43,256 bases of DNA. Origin: Synergistales bacterium. Its GTDB lineage: Bacteria; Synergistota; Synergistia; Synergistales; Aminobacteriaceae. Under the pieces are notes generated by a model. The model was given only the letters and a program-made list of their open reading frames with translations. It did not search any database and was not told the origin of the DNA. Numbering within the stretch: the stretch's first letter is position 1; each line of letters starts with the position of its first letter. Shown here in pieces: positions 34,112 to 42,388 of the stretch. The DNA lies in the NCBI GenBank assembly GCA_025997955.1, contig BNVH01000022.1, positions 1-43,256 of the forward strand, given 5' to 3'. Made by a program: the position numbers and the translations under genes.

Positions 34112-34161
34112 TTTTGTGGATGTTGAAGCGGGCGATCCGTTAAACATCCACAAAATTTTTT
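34112..34161. terminator. bidirectional terminator between converging genes
   Basis: A 13-bp perfect stem, TTTTGTGGATGTT (34112-34124) with AACATCCACAAAA (34143-34155), is followed by a run of T on the plus strand and preceded by T-rich sequence as seen from the other. It can stop both the oxidoreductase gene and the incoming thrC transcript. Confidence 0.75.
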
Positions 34162-34169
34162 GTTTATAT

Positions 34170-35486
34170 TTATCGCGTTATCAAATACCGCTTAAATGCA
34201 GAAAAATCTTTACCCAACTCCGTACTTTGTTTTTTCCCTTTCATAAATTCCTGCAACTTTTGAGGAATTTCCACCGTATCGGAAATGATGGTTTCGATGG
34301 TTTCTTTGAACTTCGACGGATGGGCGGTCTCTAAAAAGACGCCGGTTTCGTTGGCTTGCAGTTTTTCCAAAAGCGCCGAATAAGCGCAGGCTCCGTGAGG
34401 GTCGAGCAGGTAACCGGTGGATTGATAACAGGCTTTGACTGTTTCGCAGATGGATTCGTCCGAACAACTGAAGCCGGAAATGAATTGCGTGATTGTGTCA
34501 TGATTGTGTCCGAATAAATCCAGAATGCGAACAAAATTGCTTGGATTCCCTACGTCCATGGCGTTGGCCAAAGTTTGGACAGATGGTTTGGCGTTGTAGA
34601 AACCCGTCAGCAGGTATTGCAGAAATACGTCGTTTTTATTGTTGGCGGCAATGAAACGTTTGATGGGTAATCCCATTTGGCAGGCCATCAATCCCGCGGT
34701 GAGATTGCCGAAATTTCCGCTGGGTACGCAAAAGACAATCTCATTTTTAATACCTTTGCGACGCAATTGTGCGTAAGCGTTGAAATAATAAAAGGCCTGT
34801 GGGAGAAAACGGGCTACGTTGATTGAATTGGCAGAAGTCAACAGCAGTTTTTCGTTTAATTCCTTATCCAAGAATGCTGCTTTCACCAAAGCTTGACAAT
34901 CGTCGAACGTCCCGTTAATTTCGAGCGCGGTGATATTTTGTCCCAAAGTCGTAAATTGACATTCTTGAATGGCGCTCACTTTCCCCTTGGGATACAGCAC
35001 ATAAACATGAATCCCGTCGATACCGAGAAAACCGTTTGCAACGGCGCTTCCCGTATCGCCGGAAGTGGCGACCAACACATTTACATTGCGGGAATCTTTT
35101 CCGGATTTATTTTCTTTTTTGATAAAATATTGAAGCAAGCGCGCCATAAATCGTGCGCCGACGTCTTTGAAGGCCAAAGTTGGGCCATGAAACAACTCCA
35201 AACTATAAATTGAATCCAGAACAGGGACAAGCGGCGTTTCAAAATTCAAGGCGTCGTAAACGATTTCTTTCAAAAGGTCGGTTTCCACATCTTCTCCGAA
35301 AAACGCTTTGGCTACTTCAAAAGAGATTTCTTGAAAAGTCATTTTTTGTATTTCTTCAAAAAAAGAATCGGGAAAAACGGAAATTCGTTCCGGCATGTAA
35401 AGTCCGTTATCGCCTGCTAAACCTTTGACGACAGCTTCCTGTAAATCAATAGGAGGTGTTTGTTTGTTTGTGCTGTAATAGTGCAT
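34170..35486 (-). CDS. thrC: threonine synthase
   Basis: PLP enzyme (438 residues) converting O-phosphohomoserine to threonine. The PLP lysine is K107 in FHGPTLAFKDVGARF; other family marks are ATSGDTGSAVANGF, VYVLYPKGKVSAIQ and VPSGNFGNLTAG. It begins four bases after the ApgM-family gene and is the last gene of that operon, which supports a joint role in threonine synthesis. Confidence 0.96.
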   Translation of the reverse strand: MHYYSTNKQTPPIDLQEAVVKGLAGDNGLYMPERISVFPDSFFEEIQKMTFQEISFEVAKAFFGEDVETDLLKEIVYDALNFETPLVPVLDSIYSLELFHGPTLAFKDVGARFMARLLQYFIKKENKSGKDSRNVNVLVATSGDTGSAVANGFLGIDGIHVYVLYPKGKVSAIQECQFTTLGQNITALEINGTFDDCQALVKAAFLDKELNEKLLLTSANSINVARFLPQAFYYFNAYAQLRRKGIKNEIVFCVPSGNFGNLTAGLMACQMGLPIKRFIAANNKNDVFLQYLLTGFYNAKPSVQTLANAMDVGNPSNFVRILDLFGHNHDTITQFISGFSCSDESICETVKACYQSTGYLLDPHGACAYSALLEKLQANETGVFLETAHPSKFKETIETIISDTVEIPQKLQEFMKGKKQSTELGKDFSAFKRYLITR

Positions 35487-35490
35487 ATTA

Positions 35491-36702
35491 TCAATTGAAA
35501 AATGTTTTAATAAATTCGTCTCCTTTCAACAATCCGTATTTCCCTTTTTGGACTGAAAATTCGTTGTATTCCCTGACTTCATCGGGCGTTTCCCCTGGTT
35601 TATAAATAACGAACGGAACCGGATAAGCCGTATGCGTTTTGATTTTGCAGGGCGTGGGGTGGTCAGGTAAAACAGCGATGGCGATGGGTTCATCCCATTT
35701 TTCGGTTTCTTCCAAAATGGTTTTCAGAATCCGGCTGTCGAGATATTCGATGGTTTTAATTTTCAGAAACTCGTCGCCCTCATGACCGGCTTCGTCGCTG
35801 GCTTCGACGTGGAGATATACAAAATCATGTTCTTTCAAGGCATCCAATGCCGCTTGCGCTTTTCCTTCGTAATTGGTGTCATACAAACCGGTTGCGCCGG
35901 GGACATCAATGCTTTTCAAACCGGCGTAAATGCCGATACCTTTAATCAGGTCAACCGCCGAAATAACCGCTCCCGTTTGAATTGGGTAAAGGCTTGTCAA
36001 TTTTTCCATATTCGGTTTATAACCCGGCGACCAAGGCCAAATACTATTGGCAGGGTCTTTCCTTTCGGTTTTCCGTTTCTGATTTACCGGATGATTTTCG
36101 AGCAATTCCTGCGACAAAATTATCAGTTCGTTGAGATAATCGGCCGTAGCTTGTGCTTGAGGTGTTTTCGTTTTAATCAGGTTTTCTCGAAAAGCCGAAC
36201 CGGGAACGTCGTGGGGTGGTGTACAGTCCAATTGTTTATTGCCACCTTTCAATTTCAGCACATGTCTATACGAAACGCCGGGGAAAAAACCGAGCCGGTC
36301 ATTCTGTAATTTTTCGTTTAAATATTGAATCAATATTTGCGCTTCTTCGGTGGAGATATGGCCTCCCGAATGGTTTTTTATTTTCCCGTTTTCGATACAA
36401 ATCAGGTTGCAGCGCATAACCATTTCTTCTGGAAATATTTCAATTCCCATGCTTGCGGCTTCCAAAGAACCGCGTCCTTCCAAAACTTCAGCTACATTGT
36501 ACCCCAAAACGCTAAGATTGGCGACTTCGCTACCGGGGTGCATTCCTTTCGGAATTGTATTCAGATAGCCGGAGTTACCTTTTGTCGCCAATACATCCAT
36601 ATAAGGCGTATGAGCGTATTGCAGCGGCGTTTTATTTCCCAACGACTCAATCGGTTCATCGGCCATGCCGTCACCGAGGATGATGATATACTTCATTTTC
36701 AT
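35491..36702 (-). CDS. ApgM-family enzyme, probable homoserine kinase
   Basis: Alkaline-phosphatase-superfamily protein (403 residues) of the cofactor-independent phosphoglycerate mutase / proposed homoserine kinase family. Metal-binding and catalytic-region motifs: YIIILGDGMADEP at the start, GRGSLEAASMGI, LHVEASDEAGHEGDE and LPDHPTPCKIKTHTAYPVPF. In Bacteroidota such genes stand next to thrC and are thought to supply O-phosphohomoserine in place of classical ThrB; the position directly before thrC here fits that. A glycolytic mutase role cannot be excluded from sequence. Start ATG at 36702 overlaps the nfeD-like stop (ATGA); an ATG at 36696 is also possible. Confidence 0.85.
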   Translation of the reverse strand: MKMKYIIILGDGMADEPIESLGNKTPLQYAHTPYMDVLATKGNSGYLNTIPKGMHPGSEVANLSVLGYNVAEVLEGRGSLEAASMGIEIFPEEMVMRCNLICIENGKIKNHSGGHISTEEAQILIQYLNEKLQNDRLGFFPGVSYRHVLKLKGGNKQLDCTPPHDVPGSAFRENLIKTKTPQAQATADYLNELIILSQELLENHPVNQKRKTERKDPANSIWPWSPGYKPNMEKLTSLYPIQTGAVISAVDLIKGIGIYAGLKSIDVPGATGLYDTNYEGKAQAALDALKEHDFVYLHVEASDEAGHEGDEFLKIKTIEYLDSRILKTILEETEKWDEPIAIAVLPDHPTPCKIKTHTAYPVPFVIYKPGETPDEVREYNEFSVQKGKYGLLKGDEFIKTFFN

Positions 36703-38087
36703 TCTTTTTCTACGTACAATTGCATATTTTCGTTCTTTATTACCTTCACGGTTTTTCCACTTTCGATATAACCGGTATTGGCTACGGCGTCGTAAACTTC
36801 GTTGTCGATGATGATTTTTCCCGAAGGCCGGAGATCAGTCATGGCTTTTCCCGTTTTTCCCGACAAATGGTGAATTTCAGGGTCGATGCTTTCCGAACTT
36901 GTCAAATCGGTTATCAAAGCCACTTTCCGGAACATTCCTTTTTGCCCTATCCTTGACGATAGCCAGATGACGATTATCAATCCGAACAACAATCCCGACA
37001 GCACTACCAGCAACGATTGGGTAATATCCGGCATTTGAACTTCTTCAAAAGAAAAATAATGGTTGTTCAGCAAGGCGAAAACAAGTCCGCCTCCAATGAA
37101 AATAATTCCCAATATGCCCGAAATTCCGAATCCGGGAAAGACAAATATTTCCAACAAAATACAGATAATGCCGATAATGAAAACAACGATTTCCCAGTTT
37201 TGCGCCAATCCATCCAAATACAAAGGCGTAAAATAGAGGAAGGCGGCAGTCAGGGCGGCGATGCCCGGAAATCCGACTCCCGGCGATTGCAGTTCAAAAT
37301 AGATTCCGGCAATGATAAGCATAATCAGCACAGCCTGAAACGCGGGATTGGTTAAAAAGCCTTTCAAGTTATCGTAAAAAGTCGGTTTATATTCCACCAA
37401 ACGGTAATCGTCGTAGCCCATCAATTGGGTGATGACTTCCTGTTCACTTTCCGCAATTCCGTCGCAAAAATTGAATTTTAAAGCTTCTTGCGCCGTAAAT
37501 GTCAATACTTTACCGGAATCGATAAGTTGCGGGATGTATATCCGATCGTCAACCATGGCTTCCGCAATATTCGGGTCGCGAATCCATTTATAAGTAGTGT
37601 CATTACCGTTGATAACCATTTCTTTTCCATGCGATTCGGCTGTTGACCGGATAATCGACCGCATGTACGACTGGTATTTATCCGGCATGGCTTCTCCGGA
37701 ATTACCATTGACAACGGTTGCCGCCCCGATATTGGCGCCTTTCCGCATGTAGATTTTTTGGCAGGCGATGGCAATCAATGCTCCGGCCGATGCTGCATTG
37801 TTGTCGATAAAAACATGAACGGGAATCGGATTGTACAGGATGGCCGACCGCATGGAGTCGGCATCAACGACTGTTCCGCCGTAAGTATTCAGATGAAGCA
37901 GAATAGCATCGGCATTAACCGTTTCGGCTTCCTTCAATCCATTGCTCAAATAAATCCGAGAAGTTGTGTTGATTTCGGAATTGATGTGTATTTCATAGAC
38001 GGTCGCTTGTTTTTTTTCAGCCAGGTCCTGGCCATAAAAACAAGTTGCGAAACCAATCAGGAATAGAAGTAATGATATTTTTTGCAT
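36699..38087 (-). CDS. NfeD/ClpP-class membrane-bound serine protease
   Basis: Long-form NfeD protein (462 residues from the ATG at 38087). A signal peptide (MQKISLLLFLIGFATCF) is followed by a ClpP-like protease domain with Ser-Lys dyad S100 in NNAASAGALIA and K137 in MPDKYQSYM, then four or so membrane segments (about residues 235-365) and a C-terminal OB-fold NfeD domain (GKTGKAMTDLRPSGKI, YIESGKTVKVI). Family members usually work with a stomatin/flotillin-type partner in membrane quality control; none is in the window. The ATG is chosen because it starts the signal peptide; the frame upstream is open but contains the promoter. First gene of the operon with the ApgM-family gene and thrC. 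Confidence 0.92.
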   Translation of the reverse strand: MQKISLLLFLIGFATCFYGQDLAEKKQATVYEIHINSEINTTSRIYLSNGLKEAETVNADAILLHLNTYGGTVVDADSMRSAILYNPIPVHVFIDNNAASAGALIAIACQKIYMRKGANIGAATVVNGNSGEAMPDKYQSYMRSIIRSTAESHGKEMVINGNDTTYKWIRDPNIAEAMVDDRIYIPQLIDSGKVLTFTAQEALKFNFCDGIAESEQEVITQLMGYDDYRLVEYKPTFYDNLKGFLTNPAFQAVLIMLIIAGIYFELQSPGVGFPGIAALTAAFLYFTPLYLDGLAQNWEIVVFIIGIICILLEIFVFPGFGISGILGIIFIGGGLVFALLNNHYFSFEEVQMPDITQSLLVVLSGLLFGLIIVIWLSSRIGQKGMFRKVALITDLTSSESIDPEIHHLSGKTGKAMTDLRPSGKIIIDNEVYDAVANTGYIESGKTVKVIKNENMQLYVEKE

Positions 38088-38090
38088 ACG

Positions 38091-38121
38091 CAAAGGTAAA
38101 GTAAGTATTTCAGATTTGCAA
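38091..38121 (-). promoter_or_regulatory. promoter of the nfeD-apgM-thrC operon
   Basis: On the minus strand TTG (38119-38121) and TACCTTTG (38091-38098) are 20 bases apart. Only three bases separate the -7 box from the ATG at 38087, so the transcript would be leaderless or nearly so. Confidence 0.7.
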
Positions 38122-38144
38122 TAGTTTGTTTTGGCGGTATTAAT

Positions 38145-38338
38145 TAAGACATATACAAGCATCAGCATATCTTTCGCGCAGCAATCAACGGAACTTGGGG
38201 AGAAACGGTAACACTCGAAGAAAATGAAAAAAAAACGCTGACAAGTAAGTTTACAGCAGATGAAAAATGGAAACTTGCGATTTATCTGTGGTTTCCTTTG
38301 TCGTCAGTATGCACTGCTAAAATTGCAAGGCAAGAATA
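38145..38338 (+). pseudogene. fragment of an Omp28-type outer-membrane lipoprotein
   Basis: An open stretch without start reads IYKHQHIFRAAINGTWGETV then TLEENEKK, and after a frame change at an eight-A run continues TLTSKFTADEKWKLAIYL before a stop at 38336-38338. The 'RAAxNGTWGE' segment resembles the C-terminal part of Omp28-like Bacteroidota lipoproteins. The rest of the gene is absent. Confidence 0.4.
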
Positions 38339-38380
38339 GAGAAAAACATTGCTAAAGCATAAAATACCCTGTTTGTGGTA

Positions 38381-38411
38381 TTGTACACTTAATCTCACGG
38401 CAGTAAATTTG
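38381..38411 (+). promoter_or_regulatory. promoter of the HTH/ABC cluster
   Basis: TTG (38381-38383) and TAAATTTG (38404-38411) are 20 bases apart. If used, the leader to the HTH gene at 38664 is about 245 bases long. Confidence 0.55.
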
Positions 38412-38663
38412 CATGCTCAAAAATTCATTCTTTGAGCGTACTAATTAATAGCAAGCGTTTAGCTGTTATTCTTACAATAGAAAATCTCCAATTTTCAAAA
38501 ACTCAATAAGAATAAATTTAGTTGACGATCACGCGAAGGCGTGGGTATATTTATCTGTTGAGTTGGGTGTTTGGCGATACCTCTATTGCGAATAAAGCTA
38601 CAGTCCTACGCTTTATTATTTTTAAAAGGTTTTTACGGGATTGAAAAACAACTCTTATACACA
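38412..38663 (+). other. possible structured leader upstream of the HTH gene
   Basis: About 250 bases without a normal gene, holding three small hairpins: GCTCAAA/TTTGAGC (38415-38421, 38431-38437), CACGC/GCGTG around GAAG (38530-38543), and AATAAAGC/GCTTTATT (38591-38598, 38610-38617) followed by ATTATTTTT, which looks like an intrinsic terminator. A tiny frame of 11 codons starts at 38413. This could be an attenuator or a small RNA; no known riboswitch class was recognised. Confidence 0.4.
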
Positions 38664-38906
38664 ATGACATTATTTGAAACTATCGACCGAATAGATCGCA
38701 TTCACAGGCTGATTCAAATGGAAGCAACCGGAAATGCGGAAGAGTTTGCTGAGCGAATTCATCTGAAGAAGAGACATATTTACAATATTATAGAAGAGTT
38801 TAAAAGCCGAGGAGCCGACATTCAGTATAATCGGGAAAGATTAACCTATTATTATGCCAATAAATTAGTGTCTGATTATAAAATGATAGCGTTTTATCAT
38901 TTATGA
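38664..38906 (+). CDS. small helix-turn-helix protein
   Basis: An 80-residue protein almost wholly made of one winged-helix-like HTH domain of the HTH_11/DeoR type: RIDRIHRLIQMEATGNAEEF, then AERIHLKKRHIYNIIEEFKS, with a short beta wing (IQYNRERLTYYY). Such small HTH proteins in Bacteroidota often lead export or peptide clusters, probably as local regulators. The ATG at 38664 (MTLFETIDRI) is preferred over an open extension upstream. Its stop overlaps the permease start (ATGA), so the two are translationally coupled, suggesting that it controls this cluster. Confidence 0.75.
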   Translation: MTLFETIDRIDRIHRLIQMEATGNAEEFAERIHLKKRHIYNIIEEFKSRGADIQYNRERLTYYYANKLVSDYKMIAFYHL

Positions 38907-40150
38907 AAGAAATAATAAAAGAGGTATATGCTTCTATCATTCAACATAAAATGCGCTCATTGCTTACCGGTTTCGGGATTGCATGGGGAATGTTTATATT
39001 GATCGTTTTACTGGGAGCCGGTAATGGATTTCGGTCGGGGATGTTAAATATGTTTAGCGGCTATGCTTCCAATAGTATATGGGCGACCGGATATTGGATA
39101 TCAGAGGCTTCTCCCGGAGGGATGCAAGAAGGAGCAAGGATAAAATTTAATGAGGATATTATTAAAAAATTAAAAAAACGGTTTACACAAATTAAATTTA
39201 TTTCTCCGGAAATACCATTGGATAATTGGGATCCGATTATTTACAAAAATAATACCGGCAGGTTTGATGTAAAAGGGATTGGAGAAGATTATATGAAAAT
39301 CAAACTGTTGGAGGTCGAAGAAGGCAGACTTCTTAATCGGATTGATTATCTGGAACAACGAAGATCGGCAATCATTGGCAAGCGAGTCAAAGAGATATTA
39401 TTTGAAAAAGAAAACCCGATTGGCAAACAGGTTAACATATCAGGCGTTTTCTTTCAAGTAGTGGGGGTATTGAAAGAAGGAACTGTATTCAGTATGATGG
39501 ATCAAAATAACATCTATGTTTCGGATGTTGCACTGTTCAGCACATACAATATAAACAGGGAATATTTTACTTTTGGCGCCTTGTTGCATGAGCACACACA
39601 AGTTGAGACTTTTGAAAACGAATTACGGAATTATTTAGCTCAGGAACTCAAATTCAGTAAAAATGACAGAAGAGCATTGTACGTCAATAATATTCAACTG
39701 CAAGTGAAAGCGTTTAATACTCTTTTTAATGGGATAAATATTTTTCTGTGGATATTGGGAGTATGTTTTTTATTATCGGGTATGATTGGAATTACAAATA
39801 TTATGTTGGTCGTGGTAAAAGAAAGAACAAATGAAATAGGAATCAGGAAGGCTATTGGAGCCACTCCCAATTCCATTATACAATTGATTATTTCGGAAGC
39901 CCTGGTTATTACCATTTTATTTGGTCTTGTAGGTTTGCTGTTGGGCTATGGGGGAATAGCCGTTTATAATTGGGTGGTTATTGCCTTACAAACCGGAGAG
40001 CAAGTAATATTTTCAAGAGCTTCCATCGAAATATCTGTTGTGTTGGCGGCATTCTTGCTTTTAATCACATCCGGCGTATTGGCAGGAATCTTTCCGGCAC
40101 AGAAAGCCGCAAGTATCATGCCGATTGAAACTTTAAACAGAGTAGTTTGA
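38903..40150 (+). CDS. MacB/FtsX-type ABC transporter permease
   Basis: Inner-membrane permease (415 residues) of the type VII (MacB-like) ABC family, which drives export of peptides, antibiotics or lipoproteins mechanically through a periplasmic adaptor. Layout: N-terminal membrane helix (about 18-40, LTGFGIAWGMFILIVLLGAG), a large periplasmic domain (about 45-285), then three C-terminal helices of the FtsX domain, with the family stretch VVVKERTNEIGIRKAIGATP between the first two and the third ending at FPAQKAASIMPIETLN. Its ATPase is not directly adjacent; the incomplete ATPase gene at 43190 is a candidate. Stop overlaps the adaptor start (TGATG). Confidence 0.92.
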   Translation: MKEIIKEVYASIIQHKMRSLLTGFGIAWGMFILIVLLGAGNGFRSGMLNMFSGYASNSIWATGYWISEASPGGMQEGARIKFNEDIIKKLKKRFTQIKFISPEIPLDNWDPIIYKNNTGRFDVKGIGEDYMKIKLLEVEEGRLLNRIDYLEQRRSAIIGKRVKEILFEKENPIGKQVNISGVFFQVVGVLKEGTVFSMMDQNNIYVSDVALFSTYNINREYFTFGALLHEHTQVETFENELRNYLAQELKFSKNDRRALYVNNIQLQVKAFNTLFNGINIFLWILGVCFLLSGMIGITNIMLVVVKERTNEIGIRKAIGATPNSIIQLIISEALVITILFGLVGLLLGYGGIAVYNWVVIALQTGEQVIFSRASIEISVVLAAFLLLITSGVLAGIFPAQKAASIMPIETLNRVV

Positions 40151-41232
40151 TGGCAAAGAAAACAACAATACAAACGGTCGTAGCCATTCTATTTTTTACT
40201 ATAGCGTGTGCGGGAGCAATACTGTTTTCCGAAAAGCAATCGGAAAAACAAAATAGATTATCTCAAACAATTATGCCTCGGATAACAACAATCGTTCAAA
40301 AGAAAATGATTTCCGGCAATCTCTATCCGGTAAAAGAGATTGAAGTGAAATCGGCTGTTTCCGGCACTTTAGAAACTTATTATGTCCAAACAGGCGATAA
40401 AATAAAGATAGGTGATAAAGTTGCGAAAATAAAGATGCTTCCCGAACCGGCGCAAGTAGAAAATGCCCGAAAAAATCTGAATACAGCGCGTATTGGCTTT
40501 GAAAACGATAAATCGAATTATGAACGGGACGCTACGTTATTTGAAAAAGGGGTTATTTCCAAGGCTGAATTTGAAGCAAGCTCCCGAACGTATTTAGTCG
40601 GAAAAGAACAATACGAATCGGCAAAGAATCAACTCAGTTTGTTGGAAGAAGGCTATATTCCGGCAAGTAATATATCCAATGTTATCACAGCTACAGCCAA
40701 CGGTACTATTATTGATTTACCATTAGAAGAAGGAACGCCTGTGGCAGAGCGAAATACTTTCAGGGATGGTTCCACAATCGCTCTCATTGCTCAATTAGAT
40801 TCTTTTCTTTTCAAAGGGAGAGTAGTGGAAAATGATGTTTTAGTATTAAAAAAGGGAATGAAAATAAAAGTGACGCCTACTTCCCAAAGTAATTATGAAG
40901 CGGAAGCTACGATTCGGAAAATTTCTCCCAAAGGAAATTGGGATCAGGGAGTTATGAAATATGATATAGAGGCGATATTGTCTCTGCCGGATAGTATTTC
41001 TGTTTATTCGGGATTTAATGCCATAGCGGAGTTTGTTTTGAAAGAAAAGAAAGAGGTACTTACGATTCCTGAGGCATGTTTGGTTTTCCGGAATGATTCG
41101 GCGTTTGTGGAGGTATTAGAGCATGAAGAATTTGTGAAAAAAGGTGTCGATATTGGAATATCAGACGGGGTGAATATTGAGATAGTGAACGGGATTGGTG
41201 AAGATGATAAAATTAAAAAATTAATTTTTTAA
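40150..41232 (+). CDS. MacA/HlyD-type periplasmic adaptor
   Basis: Periplasmic adaptor (membrane fusion) protein, 360 residues, linking an inner-membrane exporter to an outer-membrane channel. One N-terminal membrane segment (TVVAILFFTIACAGAILF), then the lipoyl half-motifs (EVKSAVSGTLETYYVQTGDK and ITATANGTIIDLPLEEGT) around a short coiled-coil hairpin (about residues 100-170), and a C-terminal beta-barrel region. The ATG at 40150 overlaps the permease stop. It pairs naturally with the permease as a MacAB-like exporter; no outer-membrane TolC-type gene is within the window. Confidence 0.9.
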   Translation: MAKKTTIQTVVAILFFTIACAGAILFSEKQSEKQNRLSQTIMPRITTIVQKKMISGNLYPVKEIEVKSAVSGTLETYYVQTGDKIKIGDKVAKIKMLPEPAQVENARKNLNTARIGFENDKSNYERDATLFEKGVISKAEFEASSRTYLVGKEQYESAKNQLSLLEEGYIPASNISNVITATANGTIIDLPLEEGTPVAERNTFRDGSTIALIAQLDSFLFKGRVVENDVLVLKKGMKIKVTPTSQSNYEAEATIRKISPKGNWDQGVMKYDIEAILSLPDSISVYSGFNAIAEFVLKEKKEVLTIPEACLVFRNDSAFVEVLEHEEFVKKGVDIGISDGVNIEIVNGIGEDDKIKKLIF

Positions 41233-41295
41233 GAATTAAAGATAAATACACAAAGTGGTGTATTACTGACATTTTTTATTTTTAATGAAAAAAGC

Positions 41296-41303
41296 TACAT
41301 TTG
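41296..41303 (+). promoter_or_regulatory. -7 element before the chimeric ABC gene
   Basis: TACATTTG matches TAnnTTTG, about 119 bases before the ATG at 41422; no clear -33. It suggests that the second half of the cluster can be transcribed separately. Confidence 0.45.
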
Positions 41304-41421
41304 TGGTAAAATTTATTATCTAATTAAAAAATAGCAGAATAGTGTTCCATTTATTTTCATCGGATTCTATTTCATGTTTATTTACAAAAAAACAGATCAT
41401 TAAATAATTTAAATCATACAG

Positions 41422-42378
41422 ATGATTGATATAAATAACATATCAAAAAGATACAACAACACTATCGCTCTAAATAGTGTTAGTTTCACCATCCCCAACG
41501 GTTCCGTTTTCGGTTTTCTCGGTCCTAATGGCGCCGGAAAAACCACGCTAATCCGTATCCTTACCGGAATCATCATCCCCGACTCGGGACAAGTCTTGAT
41601 AAACGGACAAACCATAAACAAACTGAGTGTCAAACGGATTGGCTATCTCCCCGAAGAACGCGGCTTATACAAGAAAATGAAAGTCGGCGAACAGACTATT
41701 TATTTAGCCGTTATGAAAGGTCTTAGTCATCAAGAAGCAGAAAAGAGAATCAAACGATGGTTTGAAAAATTGAATATCATGGATTGGTGGAATAAAAAGG
41801 TGGATACTTTATCGAAAGGTATGCAGCAGAAAATTCAATTCATTATCTCGGTTATTCACAAACCGGATTTATTGATTTTAGATGAGCCATTTTCGGGATT
41901 AGACCCTATCAACAGGGATGTGTTGGGTAATGAAATTCTGGAATTGAATAAAGCCGGAACGACCATTATCCCTGCATTTCTGTTTTTCTTTATCGGCGGC
42001 TATTTGCTTTATTCCTCTGTATTTGCAGCCATAGCAGCTACGGCAAATCACAGCGATGAAATACAGCAAGTAACTACGATTGTAACGCTGCCGCTGATAC
42101 TGTCTGTCATTGTTTTATCGAATACCATCAACAGTCCGGACAGTGCGCTTTCGTATTGGTTTTCCATTATTCCGTTTACATCGCCGGTGGTGATGATGGG
42201 GCGGATTGTTTATGGAGCGCCCATTCAGGATGTTTTACTGTCTATGTTCCTTTTGGCGACAACGGTTGTCCTCATTATTGGGTTGTCGGGGAAAGTGTAT
42301 AAAATGGCTGTTTTATATACCGGTAAAAAAGTAACAGGCAAAGAAATAATCTCTTGGATTAGAAATATTAACAATTAA
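41422..42378 (+). CDS. chimeric protein: ABC ATPase N-terminus fused to ABC-2 permease C-terminus
   Basis: The 318-residue frame is not a normal family member. Residues 1-183 are a NatA-type ABC ATPase with Walker A GPNGAGKT (34-41), signature LSKGMQQ (130-136), Walker B LLILDEP (150-156) and D-loop SGLD. The domain stops at KAGTTII, exactly where 'FSTH' with the switch His should come. Residues 184-318 are the C-terminal part of a NatB-type ABC-2 permease (PAFLFFFIGGYLLYSSVFAA, then four or so hydrophobic segments). The last third of the ATPase and the first part of the permease are missing. An in-frame deletion across two neighbouring genes is the simplest origin. It is unlikely to hydrolyse ATP normally; an assembly error is the other explanation. 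Confidence 0.85.
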   Translation: MIDINNISKRYNNTIALNSVSFTIPNGSVFGFLGPNGAGKTTLIRILTGIIIPDSGQVLINGQTINKLSVKRIGYLPEERGLYKKMKVGEQTIYLAVMKGLSHQEAEKRIKRWFEKLNIMDWWNKKVDTLSKGMQQKIQFIISVIHKPDLLILDEPFSGLDPINRDVLGNEILELNKAGTTIIPAFLFFFIGGYLLYSSVFAAIAATANHSDEIQQVTTIVTLPLILSVIVLSNTINSPDSALSYWFSIIPFTSPVVMMGRIVYGAPIQDVLLSMFLLATTVVLIIGLSGKVYKMAVLYTGKKVTGKEIISWIRNINN

Positions 42379-42388
42379 ATTTAAAAAT

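Noticed and set aside
38413..38448. An 11-codon frame directly behind the promoter at 38381-38411
   Set aside because: Too short to judge, and only two bases from the -7 box; a leader peptide is possible but not supported.
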